DNA of 64,000 bases from Anaerobiospirillum sp. NML120449 (GCF_023051105.1 NZ_JALKIL010000007.1:1-64000); one strand, 5' to 3'. Positions 18,701 to 28,012 are shown, counted from the first letter of the stretch. Numbers and translations are program-made. Notes: generated from the letters alone by a model not told the origin.

Positions 18701-19847
18701 AATTGGCACGGGTAAACTCAACACGGCTGGTGAAAGGACCTTCATAAACCTTTTCAGGGGTGTTGAGGTCACGGATCTGCAGTGGGTATGAGTTTGAGAA
18801 ATCATCTTCCTGAGCAGTGCTGTCTGAGTTCTCCTCAACCATGATGGCGCAGGATCGGGCATTGCCTATATCAAGAACCAGGGAGACACCTATATCCTTG
18901 GAGCGGTATACAGGAGCGGATGCAGTCTTGTTTGCAATGATGCGAACAGGCTGAGGATTGATCATCATACCGATGAAGGCAAGAACGTTCAGATAGTGGA
19001 GGTGATGCTCCTTCTCATCAAGCAGTTTTTTAAAGCTCTTGTCATCGATTCTGGCTCTAATACGCTCACGATAGAGATCTTTGAAAACCTTCTCGGTCCA
19101 CTCCCAGATCCAGTTGTTACGGTCATTGCGCGGCTCAGCGTCACTGCCACCGTTGTTATCACGGGAGTAGATAAAATCAGCATAGTTGTCGGCGCTGTAT
19201 GCAAGCTCAAAGGGGTGGCCGGCATCTACATCTTCTTCTGTAGGGGCGAAATAACCAGGAGAGTCGTTCTCCTGGGTAGCGGTGTCAAAGGCCAGTACTA
19301 CACGGTAGTAGCAAGGCTTGCTTTTTCTTTCGAAAGGGCTGAAAACATAGCGGTCGTCACGAGGAACATCCTTGAGCGGATCGCATTCAACGTCCTCGGT
19401 TTCGATGTGGTCGTACTGACTGTTGCGTTCCTTGCACTTTTCAATGGCATTCTTATCAGTTACCCGCACAAAACGCGCACGTACCCAGTTGGTAGGCAGC
19501 TTATGGTAAGTGTTGCTCTTCTTGGAGCTGTTTACATAAGGGACAGGGAACCACAGACCCTCATAAAGCTCCAGGGAGGTAGCAAGCTCCATGGTGATTT
19601 TGGTGTCGTTGATTTCAACATCTTTATCAAAAGGGCTGTACATGCCCTTTTCAGCGTTCATGTTAGGCAGGAGTCTTACAAAGGAGCCATCTTCTCCCTT
19701 AAGAAAGTATCCCTTTTTAATGCGGTTTATAACGCTGTACTTGTCTTCTGTTTGCCAGTCGGCAATTACGTCGTAGTCAACAAATTGAATTCCCGAGTTC
19801 TGTATTAACTCGATATTGCCACTCACAGGCACAATCTTAGGATACAT
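15750..19847 (-). CDS. SrfB-like actin/Hsp70-fold ATPase
   Basis: A 1365-residue protein and the first gene of the cluster. The sugar-kinase/Hsp70/actin ATPase motifs are visible: phosphate-1 SLVLDIGNARSC (~322-333), phosphate-2 ATLDIGGGTTDLVI (~677-690) and adenosine loop LLMLTGRSSKIPG (~891-903), then ASVGALISHM. A ~320-residue N-terminal region precedes the ATPase core. A charged coiled coil rich in Lys/Glu follows at ~1080-1280. These fit the SrfB family (usually ~1000 residues; this one is longer). AAGGAA precedes the ATG. With SrfC and the membrane proteins it may form a cytoplasmic ATPase platform (inference). It is not a DnaK chaperone: the substrate-binding domain is absent. Confidence 0.8.
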   Translation of the reverse strand: MYPKIVPVSGNIELIQNSGIQFVDYDVIADWQTEDKYSVINRIKKGYFLKGEDGSFVRLLPNMNAEKGMYSPFDKDVEINDTKITMELATSLELYEGLWFPVPYVNSSKKSNTYHKLPTNWVRARFVRVTDKNAIEKCKERNSQYDHIETEDVECDPLKDVPRDDRYVFSPFERKSKPCYYRVVLAFDTATQENDSPGYFAPTEEDVDAGHPFELAYSADNYADFIYSRDNNGGSDAEPRNDRNNWIWEWTEKVFKDLYRERIRARIDDKSFKKLLDEKEHHLHYLNVLAFIGMMINPQPVRIIANKTASAPVYRSKDIGVSLVLDIGNARSCAIMVEENSDSTAQEDDFSNSYPLQIRDLNTPEKVYEGPFTSRVEFTRANFDYDGTSARSGRNNAFIWPSMVRVGAEADNLALRREGSEGMSGMVSPKRYIWNTDAKESADWIFNSKSYQTDSAIIDGRLNKVKERAYLSSIGSFFTSEGKAVFALDSERLSNREVMESRFSNSSMMTFMIIEIIMQALTQMNSVSQRTSQGNGQAAGAPRYLKSIILTTPPCMSAEERELFRGCVYEAVGSLWKALGYDRTANVEFKTNAVLKKEDEAKGLEQQRFIYPQLPEVEMGWNEAEAGQVVYIYNETQKTFKGRCKDFIASMRRSVSGNRIGEVLVEEGRDLISARFATLDIGGGTTDLVIKDYSFVKDAEEYSEDIQPHDIYKDGSKIAGDDILYDLIRNCILPRISEVLESTPNIYHEKPMLALVGQDKQNRMMRIRFVQQILARLAYKLLYHLEHLDPEATSLVISATVREFLEDKEVNSSLTNNDDRMGPFELPSPEVERFVNNIIGEHVEGFSILDMNMSFDIAAINRAISNGSGRFDICRTLDRFCEIITTFNVDLLMLTGRSSKIPGIRAFFMQRLNIPASRIVNMHSYRCTDWYPFNREASSIGDPKTTASVGALISHMKLGLNKFPNFRFNSAPSDNVNTAHYVGIMTKSTIKDESVLYRYTADRSPKSDSDPETRFRAEESSKNGFVLKLPMQLGTRVLSDPTVPAAPLYKLVFLEDPDKVMEVQKARLLKYESPDCSSVKSLFDKMVSSKAKEKLDKAMELAGKIEQLKSADGNDEINRKVEKFEKDRTSELDSKLRQECKAKYSDLSQFYTDHEPAPPKKRPIIGGVSEKEQKRYNDEVQARENAAKVLQDAAIEAEYKKLYTEKVTAVVERETKEKASALSSNSKSEADLLEYDLMDIIDSALELNIKHVRDEIAKAIAELKPKLQSGRETLIASIKCIGGEESPYPLHFIRMLNKDPNEDDDNDQVHYVDTFDIDSVELESNGRSYKELFKLMLWTVEDGAPDFFMNSGIISVTGTGAENKL

Positions 19848-20646
19848 ATTGTGATTCCTTGTTTATTGATCTGCTCTAACAGGTTTCGGGTCAGAGTCTG
19901 CTCCCGCTCTAAATCAGCATGTATGTTATGTTTGTCAGAATTAACTTAACTGTAACGCAGACTGACTGTGAACTGACTGATGCCAGGCTCACCGCACAAA
20001 GGGACTGTCCGGCGATACAGGCACCTGCCCAGGCAGAGGACAGTGCCGCAAATACTGAACTTACGTGCAGTTTTGCATATTAACACAGCGAAATGTCCAG
20101 TCATGACGTCAATTCTCACAAAACAGTTAAAATTCCCGCGTGGCTCCATTTCAGGACAGAACAACCCGTATTTACAGTCTGTGAGAGCTCTTTGACACTG
20201 TCAAAAGTCAAGTCCGTGACCGGTGCCCGGCCCATGGTCAGGCCCCTGGTCCACCATGATGACGGCACGTATACAGACAAGTATACAGGCACGTAACACT
20301 TACCCCGGCGCAGGCACAGTATACGGATAATAATATGCATCAAATTGGTGCACATTGAATCATCCAAATAGTGCACAGCAACAGTCATTATATGAGCACA
20401 TGACAGGAGGTCTTCCACAGAAACCTCAAAGTCGATTATCAAAAGCCATACTGCCTGATAGCAGAGGCTAAAGCATATAACTGACACTGCCTGAACTGTT
20501 AACCTGACAACCTGACAGCCTGTTGACCTGACGACATGTCGGCGCCCGCCCCAACCTCATCTGCCCCGCAAAAATAAACTGAAAATAAAACGGTAAAAAT
20601 ACACTCAAAAGCAGCCCCGATTAACCATAAGAACAAAAGGACAGTA

Positions 20647-20760
20647 ATGAGCTGGGCAGACAGTAAGTTCAGCCTGTTCAAAACAGGCGGCTGGAGATCT
20701 GATACAACAGATTTAAGCTGCGATTACAGAACTATATTAACAGGCAATAAACAGGACTGA
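20647..20760 (+). CDS. Candidate 37-residue small protein
   Basis: ATG with AAGGA five bases upstream opens a 37-codon frame (starts MSWADSKFSLFKTGG, ends GNKQD). It stands alone in a gene-free spacer. The only support is the ribosome site and the open frame; it could be chance. Confidence 0.2.
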   Translation: MSWADSKFSLFKTGGWRSDTTDLSCDYRTILTGNKQD

Positions 20761-21366
20761 GACAGGCAAAACACAGGATAAAGACAGCCCAGAGACAGGA
20801 TAAAGACAGGGGCTGCAGCAATTGAGATTCACTTTCTGAGCAATATCGCAAATTATCCTGCTCTCTTCCAGCTCACTATATGCCCATCACATATGTGCCT
20901 GTTAGCACAGATATGCTAATAGCCCCTGCCCTCTCCCTGCCAGCGGCCATCATCCCCCATGTCCAACTCACTGATAACGGTCAGAACCCATGGTCGACTT
21001 GCCTGCTCAAAGACAGCTACCTGCACGCATTGCGGGCTTGCCCACTACATGACAGCTGCATGTATGGCAGGATTGCCTGCTCCTTTTCAGTGCCTGAACT
21101 CATAGCCAGACTGCCCCTCATTGACTGCGCCTGCACGCATGGCAGGCTTGCCCACTCCCTGACATTGCCTCAATCCATTGCATGAGGCACGCTTCCATAT
21201 CTCTACTGGCACGTATGCTTCGTCATCAGCACATGACAGTTACCATAACAAGTGAGCTGCAGCTCCCCTACCTGATATATGCCAGTACTCATAGCTTCAA
21301 GCCTGCTCTGTGAATATTACAGCCACTGGCAGGCACACACACTCTCTCTATATATATATCTATCTA

Positions 21367-21418
21367 TCCATCCATCCATCCATCCATCCATCCATCCATC
21401 CATCCATCCATCCATCCA
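21367..21418 (+). repeat. (TCCA)13 tetranucleotide microsatellite
   Basis: Thirteen uninterrupted copies of TCCA follow a short TATC/TATA run (about 21348-21366). It lies 475 bp upstream of the PC4-like gene start. Tetranucleotide arrays of this length are typical slipped-strand contingency repeats. A short plus frame (21279-21473) runs through the array but looks like a translation of the repeat. Confidence 0.95.
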
Positions 21419-21893
21419 ACGCGCCACTGTTTCATTACTCATAAGTACCTGGCAGTGGGAGCCACGGCCATAGTACCTTTATCCATTGCCAGTACCTTGC
21501 CTTACCTCTATACCTTAAGACAGATACTGCTTACCAGAGCTCCAGCTGCCAGATAAGGGGCTCACCCAACAGTGACAGCAGCAATACTCTGTCAGAAGCT
21601 CAAGGTGTTCAAGACAGCATCAGGATAAGGTAGCGCTGCTCAGTGCAGTTTTGTGCAGTGCATGGCTGGTCAGGGCAAGGCAGCCGAGTACTGCCAGGGG
21701 AGGGTTACAGTTAAGGGCCAGATATTTTTAACCGGGAAGATTTTTGCGCATACTGAAAGCGCAGCAACGGTGACGTGACTGTGACTGATGCTGCCAGGGA
21801 CAGTTTCAGGTTCTGACCTGCCTGAAACTGTCATGCTCTGATTAGCAGACAGACATGTGGTGTACTGACGGTACCCATCCCGAGGAAAATACT

Positions 21894-23840
21894 ATGGCAA
21901 ACCTTAACTCCAGCATACAGGTATACGACCTTGACCGTGACCCTCATCAGGCTGTGCCTGAGGCTGTGGTAGCCGCTGTCGGTACAGAGATGGCTGACAG
22001 GACTGCAATATCTGCAGCCTCATGCAGCTCCAGTGCTGACCGCTCAGCCATGAAAGCCCCTATGGCCATGTCTACAAGTATAAGACAGACAGCTGGCACT
22101 GCCCTGACAGCCATGGCAGCCAGGGAAGCCCCTATAGCCATGTCTACGGTTGTAAGCCTGTCAGCTGGTACTGCCCTGACAGCCAGGGAAGCTGGAGTCA
22201 GCCCTTGTGCTGGCGTATACGGGGACTGCTGCGTGGACAACACCTTCAGCGCTGACATTGCAGCTGAGATTATTGTGAATGATGATGCGGGCGATGAGAC
22301 ACAGATGTCCTTTGGCAAGGATGCTGACATGGGCATGACAAGTAGTGCTTATATAGAAACTGCCGCCTCAGTAACAGCTGGGGGACCATTGGGCAGTTGC
22401 GGCGGAGCGGCTGCAAAGCATGCCCAGACATTACAGGGCATGCAGGAGTGTGCCTGCCCACCTCTGTTCAAGTTCGGTATGGACAGTATGGACAACCTGC
22501 ACCAGCAGGCAGAGACATTGTCATCACAGCTGGGACATGACAGATATGCTCATGAGCAGGACACTTGTATTTCCTGTGGCGCTCCTGAAGCGTCGTCAGG
22601 ATGCAGTCCATTACACAAGTACGGCATGGGAGGGGCTGGTGGATCCAGTGGGGCAGCTCAGCAGTATGGTGACTCAGACAGCGGGCAAAATCACTATTAT
22701 GCTGACGATCAGAGAAATTATGAGCGTAATAACAGCTGGAAGGGCAGCAACAGTCAGGCTTATGGTCGCAATGGCAGCAGTGGCGGCTATGAACGTCGAT
22801 ATGGTAGAGGACGCAACTGGCAAGGCGCAGGACGCGGACGCAGCAATGACCGAGGCTCCTGGGGCGGACCAGGACAGAACGATCGCAATTATGAGCGCTC
22901 CGGAAACTATGGTGACAGAGAAAAGCCTGATCTTGTCTTTGAAATCGTCAAATGCTTCGGCTTTCTTTCAGCCAATCAGAATACAGGATGGCGAAATGAG
23001 CTGTGTCTGGTCTCCTGGAACAACAATGCCCCCAAATACGATCTCAGAGTGTGGTCTGATGATCACAGTCACATGAAAAAAGGTGTAACCCTGAGGAAAA
23101 ATGAGGCTGCGCGCCTGATACTGCTGCTTGAGGACGCGGTGCAATATGATCCTGAGCTGCGCCAGGAACTGGAGCATGATCGCTCCATGATCGCAAGGTT
23201 CAGTTCAGCACATGGTGATGGCTGCGACAGCGTTATGGGGGACCAGAGCGAGGAATGCTCTGCAGCTGACAGCTCAGGCCCTGCTTTATCTGCACCAGAG
23301 GATGATGCAGCAAAGGAGGCCGCAGCTCAAAGCGTCTCAGCCATGGCCTCATCAGCTCAGTCCCAGAGTACAGCAGCCATGACTCAGAGCACATCTGCTC
23401 TGGCTCAGAACACATCAGCCCTTGCTCAGAGCACATATTCCCAGGCTAATAGACCGACAGATCAGCCATCGGGCTCAGGCCTGTCTTCTGCCTTTATGAC
23501 AGGTGCGGGCGCTGACAGCGGCAGCTCTCCATGGTCTTCACCATCCCCGGCTGACACCTCATCTTCAGATACCATGAGCTACATGCAGGGTATGAGCATC
23601 TCAGATGTTCAGAGCAAATTATCCAGTGGCCTGTCATCCTCCAGCGCAGCATCCGGTTCTGCAGGCAATGCAGCAGGAGCATCTGGAGCAAAGCGGGCAA
23701 ACAGGAAGCCAAAATCCAGTACCAAAGACCAAAACATGGATGAAGTACCACCTGCAGGATCAGCTGACAGCTCTGCCTATGTCTCCAGCATCAACTTTGA
23801 CGACAGTCAGAAGGAAGAAGAGTACGAAGAATTGTTCTAA
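21894..23840 (+). CDS. RGG-rich protein with PC4/YdbC-type single-stranded-DNA-binding domain
   Basis: A 648-residue protein, started at the ATG with GAGGA eight bases upstream. Most of it is low complexity. Residues ~53-100 hold two copies of a ~24-residue Ala/Met/Ser repeat. Residues ~240-340 are Gly/Arg/Tyr/Asn-rich with RGR/RGG-like groups. Residues ~345-420 form a PC4-type domain: FEIVKCFGFLSAN, ELCLVSWNNNAPKYDLRVW, GVTLRKNEAARLILLLED. This matches bacterial YdbC-type transcriptional-coactivator-p15 homologues, which bind single-stranded DNA or RNA. A Ser/Ala/Gln-rich region follows. The last residues EEEYEELF are acidic and end in Phe, like the tip of SSB. DNA/RNA binding is inferred from the family; RGG-driven condensate behaviour is speculation. 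Confidence 0.75.
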   Translation: MANLNSSIQVYDLDRDPHQAVPEAVVAAVGTEMADRTAISAASCSSSADRSAMKAPMAMSTSIRQTAGTALTAMAAREAPIAMSTVVSLSAGTALTAREAGVSPCAGVYGDCCVDNTFSADIAAEIIVNDDAGDETQMSFGKDADMGMTSSAYIETAASVTAGGPLGSCGGAAAKHAQTLQGMQECACPPLFKFGMDSMDNLHQQAETLSSQLGHDRYAHEQDTCISCGAPEASSGCSPLHKYGMGGAGGSSGAAQQYGDSDSGQNHYYADDQRNYERNNSWKGSNSQAYGRNGSSGGYERRYGRGRNWQGAGRGRSNDRGSWGGPGQNDRNYERSGNYGDREKPDLVFEIVKCFGFLSANQNTGWRNELCLVSWNNNAPKYDLRVWSDDHSHMKKGVTLRKNEAARLILLLEDAVQYDPELRQELEHDRSMIARFSSAHGDGCDSVMGDQSEECSAADSSGPALSAPEDDAAKEAAAQSVSAMASSAQSQSTAAMTQSTSALAQNTSALAQSTYSQANRPTDQPSGSGLSSAFMTGAGADSGSSPWSSPSPADTSSSDTMSYMQGMSISDVQSKLSSGLSSSSAASGSAGNAAGASGAKRANRKPKSSTKDQNMDEVPPAGSADSSAYVSSINFDDSQKEEEYEELF

Positions 23841-23882
23841 AAGAGACCCCGGACTTGCTCAGGCCATTAGTGCATGATCAAA

Positions 23883-23917
23883 AAAGCGCCTTATCTCTAA
23901 GCAGAATAAGACGCTTT
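23883..23917 (+). terminator. Probable terminator of the PC4-like gene
   Basis: AAAGCGCCTTAT pairs with ATAAGACGCTTT across an 11-base loop with one mismatch, about 40 bp after the stop codon. The trailing T run is short (TTTCT), so efficiency is uncertain. Confidence 0.45.
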
Positions 23918-23984
23918 CTAAAATGTATTACAACGAATTATTTATATTCACTACGACTAACCGTCCCGGCCACAGCAGTGCTCG

Positions 23985-24143
23985 ACCCATGGTTCACACC
24001 AGGACGACAGCGGCGGCGCTGGCCACTGCAGCGTTCGCCCCATGGCTCACACCAGGACGACAGCGGCGGCGCTGGCCAATGCAGCGTTTGCCCCATGCCC
24101 CACACCAGGACGACAACGGTGGCGCTGGCCACTGCAGCGGCAC
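23985..24143 (+). repeat. Three tandem copies of a 53-bp repeat
   Basis: The core ACCAGGACGACAGCGGCGGC starts at 23998, 24051 and (with changes) 24104, an exact 53-bp period. The array fills the convergent intergenic region between the PC4-like gene and the minus-strand TPR-SUFU gene. Confidence 0.85.
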
Positions 24144-24241
24144 AGGCCCCTGCAGCTTATGGAGCCGCTGCTGTACTGAGTGTGCAGCAGCTGAGGTTGC
24201 TGGCGCAGCTGCAGCAGCTGCCGCTGGGCCCTGGAGATCAG

Positions 24242-27200
24242 TTAGCTGCGGTATGAAGGGCCACGGCGGCCACGGCGTGACTTCTTCTTTTCACCGCCAA
24301 TAACTGAAGGTCTGTCCATATCAACAATGAAATCAACATCAGCCATCCTGTCAAGAAGTGCTTCAGCATCATTGTTAACCTTGTATTCCATCTCGTCAGC
24401 GTACAGAGGCATAACCTGATAGAAATTGACCTCCTCAGTATCACTGAGTTTGCACAGATGTGCACCGTCAGCAGCGCAGACCACGCCGGTAAGGATGGCG
24501 GCACTGAGTCCAGTCTGTTTACAGAATGGCTCCTGATTATCAATGGTATGGCCCCAGCCCAGCCAGGTATCACAGGTGACTGGCATACGTGCCAGTACCT
24601 TGAGCAGGCGGAATGGCCAGTACCAGCGATCATTTTGCATGTCTTCATGTTCTACTTTCCAGTCAGGAGGCAGGCAGATAACAAGCTCGGCACGCTCAAG
24701 TTTATGTTCGGCAAGCTCCTCTGGAACATCCATAGGCCTTGCACCCATTCCCATGGTCACAATTGTGTAAAAATTGCGCTCAGGTGTCGGTTCCACAATG
24801 TACAGATCCACATGAATGTCAGGAGAGAAGATTTCATGGAAGACATTAGGCGAGTCACCAAAGTATTTGTCTATGTGAGCCTCAAGAATCTTCATCTGAT
24901 CAGTGTCGTATACCACTGGCACAGGAACCTTGCCGTCCTGCTCATCAGAATTTTCACCTGGCTGCCAGTATGTATCTTCATCGATACTTCCGTCCGGCCT
25001 TACATCAAAGCCGCCACTCTTTTCCTTGTCCTCACTGAGGTAGGCAAGTCTCATTGATCCATCAATCCTTACCAGCATGGTGGACAGATTCAGGCTGCCA
25101 TTTTCAGGGTGCTCATAGACGTTCCAAGTACCCTTATCAAGGGAGTCCTTAAAGTTTCTGAGCCATCTTTCATCCAGATGAGAAAGAGCACCTTCACTCA
25201 TACGCCACAGGATTTCAAAACGCAGGTCACCACTTGTCCATGGCATTACCCAGTCTCTGCCATCAAAACGCCAGCCGGCAGGTCTTGTCCCCATAATCTC
25301 CCAGAAACGCTTCAGGCCCTCCTCATCAGTACGGATACAGGAGATGCTGCGCTTTTTATCAATAAACTCCCTGTCCTTTTCATCCATGCTCTGCAGCTGG
25401 CTGTCTTGCTCACTGTTGATCCAGTGGAACTCCATCTTTTCTATGGAGCTGCCCTGCTCAATTTCTCTGCGCAGATCAGTAAATTCTCTGTCACCAGGTA
25501 CCAGCTGCAGACCGCGCTCAACAGCTTCAAGAGCCTCATCCTTTTTACCAAAATGAGCGCGCAGCTTGCCCACCTGCAGCCATATCCATGGATAGTCAGG
25601 TTCCTCTGCCGTTCCCTCCTCAGCAATTTCCAGCGCCTTCTCCAGCTGCCCCTTAAACATGAGAGCTACAGAGTAGCGGTAGAACCAGGTACCGCATCCT
25701 GAGGCATTACAGCGGGAAAAAGGCATCCATTTGGCTACACTGCAGTAAGCCTCATAGCGGCCCATATTATTCAGGGCATATGAGTACTCAAGAGCCAGAG
25801 TAAGATCACGCTTTGCCTGTTCGTCGGTGAATCTCTCCTCATCTACGCCCTGTTTGACAAAGTCCTGAATCCAGGCTGCGGCTTTGGCAAAGTAACCGGT
25901 TGAATCATCATAAAAGCTGTGCAGCAGCTCAATATCATCCTCAGACAGCAGGGATCCGGTCTCAGGATCGACCTCAGGCTTCTCGCCCTCCTCCCAGACC
26001 CTGATGGCCTGACTGTCACCGTACCATGTCTTGACAAGGACAGTTTCCAGTCCAAGAATGACAGCGCAGTCATGGAAAGCTTCCATGGCCACATCAGAAT
26101 TCCAGGCAAGAAAATCGATATACAGCCAGTACAGGCCTATGGCATGACCGGTAATGGTAAGAACGTGCTCATCTGCAAGCTCCCCAAGGGTCTTTTCAAA
26201 GCTCTCACGCAGCTTCAGGACGCGCTCAAAATCAGCATCTTTCTGTTCTTCGTCATCAGCTCCACTGCGCTGGGCCTCAGGAAGCCTGATACAGATAAAT
26301 CCTGCAGTAATGCCGGCAAGACGCAGGCTCTCCACCAGGGTGACATCATTGTGCATGTAGCATGAAATAAGTTCTCCAAGATTGCTCATGCCAATCATGG
26401 TATCAAGACGCCATGGGGCCTCAGGATCCTTTTCAGGATCGGCCTTGTAAACTGAATAGCAGTTCTCCAGATATTCATCTGCATCTGCATACTCAGTACC
26501 GCCCATTCCAATAATGGTGTCCCTCACGGCATTAAGAGATACGCTGTAACCGCTCAGAGGCTCTCTGGTGCAGTTGACATCATCAAGCCAGGCAAAGCAG
26601 TTGAATTCACCCAGTGTGCCTTCCATGTATGTTGAGAGCAGGCTTTGATAAGCATCGTCATCAAGTTCATCAATACCAGCCATCTTTTCACAGTAGATGT
26701 TCAGATTAAAGCGCTTTCCATCAGGTTCAATGCTTACCTGCACGTCAGAGGCCTCAATCTGAACACCTTCGACCATCAGCTTCATGCCATCTTCAGCCGG
26801 GCGTCCCACATGAACATTCCAGTTTTTCAGCACTGACTCAGGGGCGTGATCCTTGAGGTACTTTCTTACAAACAGTATGTCCCTTCGTCCACCTGCTGAA
26901 AGATAAAGATTGCATTTGCCGTCAACTCCTGACCTTAAGAAAATATTTTCCGCAAAGACAGGGGCAAAGATCTCCTCAATCATCTCAGCCAGATCACCAT
27001 GAGATGCTTCATTGCCGACAACATCACCTGAAAGCAGCTCGCGCAGGCGGGCTTCATGCTTCTCAAAATCCTGCCATACAGACACCACAGTCTCTATGAA
27101 TGGTTTTCTGTCACTTGGCATGGAAATGGTGCGCATGCATGAACCGATTGCATCACCTATGTCTTCCTTGTCCTCAGTGGCAAGCTCCATGGCTTTTCTG

Positions 27201-27487
27201 AGAAAAGGCAGGGCACGACCCTCTCTGTCCATATAGCACAGAGCAAAGCCCATTCTGAAGTTCCAGTCCTTGTCATCCTTGAAGTAATCCTGATGCCTGA
27301 TAAGAAGATCAAATGACTTTCGAATCATCTCAGTATCATCAGGCTCAGCCAGATTGTTCAGGGCACTGACCATCTCCATATCAACTTCAGGAGTACGTTC
27401 GTTCTCGTCAAGGGCCTCTACCTTATCAATAACTCGCTGATACCAGCCCTCATCATTAAGTTTGCGCAACTTTTCTGCAAGTGTCAT
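24242..27487 (-). CDS. TPR-repeat protein with C-terminal SUFU domain
   Basis: A 1081-residue acidic protein. Helical TPR-like repeats are seen near residues 1-110 and again ~570-680 (FKGQLEKALEIAEEGTAEEP, WIWLQVGKLRAHFGKKDEAL). Residues ~880-1060 look like a Suppressor-of-Fused (SUFU) domain: VDLYIVEPTPERNFYTIVTM, RAELVICLPPDW, WYWPFRLLKVLARMP, then NFYQVMPLYADEM. In bacteria SUFU-type domains are common immunity proteins of polymorphic toxin systems. A basic tail KKKSRRGRRG ends the protein. GGGAG lies six bases before the ATG. No toxin gene is adjacent. TPR is confident and SUFU likely; the immunity role is inferred. Confidence 0.75.
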   Translation of the reverse strand: MTLAEKLRKLNDEGWYQRVIDKVEALDENERTPEVDMEMVSALNNLAEPDDTEMIRKSFDLLIRHQDYFKDDKDWNFRMGFALCYMDREGRALPFLRKAMELATEDKEDIGDAIGSCMRTISMPSDRKPFIETVVSVWQDFEKHEARLRELLSGDVVGNEASHGDLAEMIEEIFAPVFAENIFLRSGVDGKCNLYLSAGGRRDILFVRKYLKDHAPESVLKNWNVHVGRPAEDGMKLMVEGVQIEASDVQVSIEPDGKRFNLNIYCEKMAGIDELDDDAYQSLLSTYMEGTLGEFNCFAWLDDVNCTREPLSGYSVSLNAVRDTIIGMGGTEYADADEYLENCYSVYKADPEKDPEAPWRLDTMIGMSNLGELISCYMHNDVTLVESLRLAGITAGFICIRLPEAQRSGADDEEQKDADFERVLKLRESFEKTLGELADEHVLTITGHAIGLYWLYIDFLAWNSDVAMEAFHDCAVILGLETVLVKTWYGDSQAIRVWEEGEKPEVDPETGSLLSEDDIELLHSFYDDSTGYFAKAAAWIQDFVKQGVDEERFTDEQAKRDLTLALEYSYALNNMGRYEAYCSVAKWMPFSRCNASGCGTWFYRYSVALMFKGQLEKALEIAEEGTAEEPDYPWIWLQVGKLRAHFGKKDEALEAVERGLQLVPGDREFTDLRREIEQGSSIEKMEFHWINSEQDSQLQSMDEKDREFIDKKRSISCIRTDEEGLKRFWEIMGTRPAGWRFDGRDWVMPWTSGDLRFEILWRMSEGALSHLDERWLRNFKDSLDKGTWNVYEHPENGSLNLSTMLVRIDGSMRLAYLSEDKEKSGGFDVRPDGSIDEDTYWQPGENSDEQDGKVPVPVVYDTDQMKILEAHIDKYFGDSPNVFHEIFSPDIHVDLYIVEPTPERNFYTIVTMGMGARPMDVPEELAEHKLERAELVICLPPDWKVEHEDMQNDRWYWPFRLLKVLARMPVTCDTWLGWGHTIDNQEPFCKQTGLSAAILTGVVCAADGAHLCKLSDTEEVNFYQVMPLYADEMEYKVNNDAEALLDRMADVDFIVDMDRPSVIGGEKKKSRRGRRGPSYRS

Positions 27488-28012
27488 AACAACTCCCGAA
27501 TGTTTAATATTCTCAATACGCTCTGAAGTGCTTACCAGCCTCAGATCTGTATGTCATTGAGACCAAATGCACAGCCGTTCATGCCCATCAGGGCATGCGC
27601 TCCTGCCCGGCCTGCCTGTATTTACCAGCAATCATACGCCCCGCTGCCTGGTCGCCCCGAAACACCCAGGCCCTGCCAGACCATGGGCTGAGCATGGCAA
27701 TCCCCTGCCTCTGCCCAGGCCATGAGCGTACCTGGCCCCAATCTGCCCGGTAAGACCAGGGGGTTAGACCAGGCAGACATCCAGCTGACCATAAAGGTTG
27801 ATGCAGCAGTACGATTATTGCTGTCTTATATGCCCATTGAGGTCATAGCGCCAGCTGTATTCATTATGGCTGTCTTATCTGCCCATTGCGGTCATCGCGC
27901 CTGATGTCTTCACTGCGGTACAGTGCTTATTGCGACCTTAATCTGACGCCCTTTGGCCAGTAAGAGTACTTACCTGCTGACCTGACTCTGTCAGGCTGCC
28001 GCACGCCCGGTA
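27488..28012. other. Spacer with two-copy repeat
   Basis: About 520 bp without a gene. GCTGTCTTATATGCCCATTG and GCTGTCTTATCTGCCCATTG, each followed by GGTCATnGCGCC, form two copies about 50 bp apart near 27820-27900. Confidence 0.4.

Larger units (their letters stand above)
19848..21893. other. 2-kb gene-poor spacer between srfB-like and PC4-like genes
   Basis: No gene of normal length is supported. The minus-strand srfB-like promoter must lie at the left end, and the plus-strand PC4-like promoter at the right end. Contents seen: degenerate repeats of GCACGCATGGCAGGCTTGCCC-like words at about 20880-21190, the (TCCA)13 microsatellite at 21367-21418, and one short candidate ORF at 20647-20760. 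Confidence 0.45.

Noticed and set aside
18996-19808. 270-codon open frame on the plus strand inside the srfB-like gene
   Set aside because: It is an antisense shadow: the minus-strand frame has ATPase motifs and a ribosome site, and this one has neither.
15750-19847. DnaK-type chaperone
   Set aside because: The phosphate and adenosine loops are present, but spacing, length and lack of a substrate-binding domain, together with the SrfC-like neighbour, favour the SrfB family.
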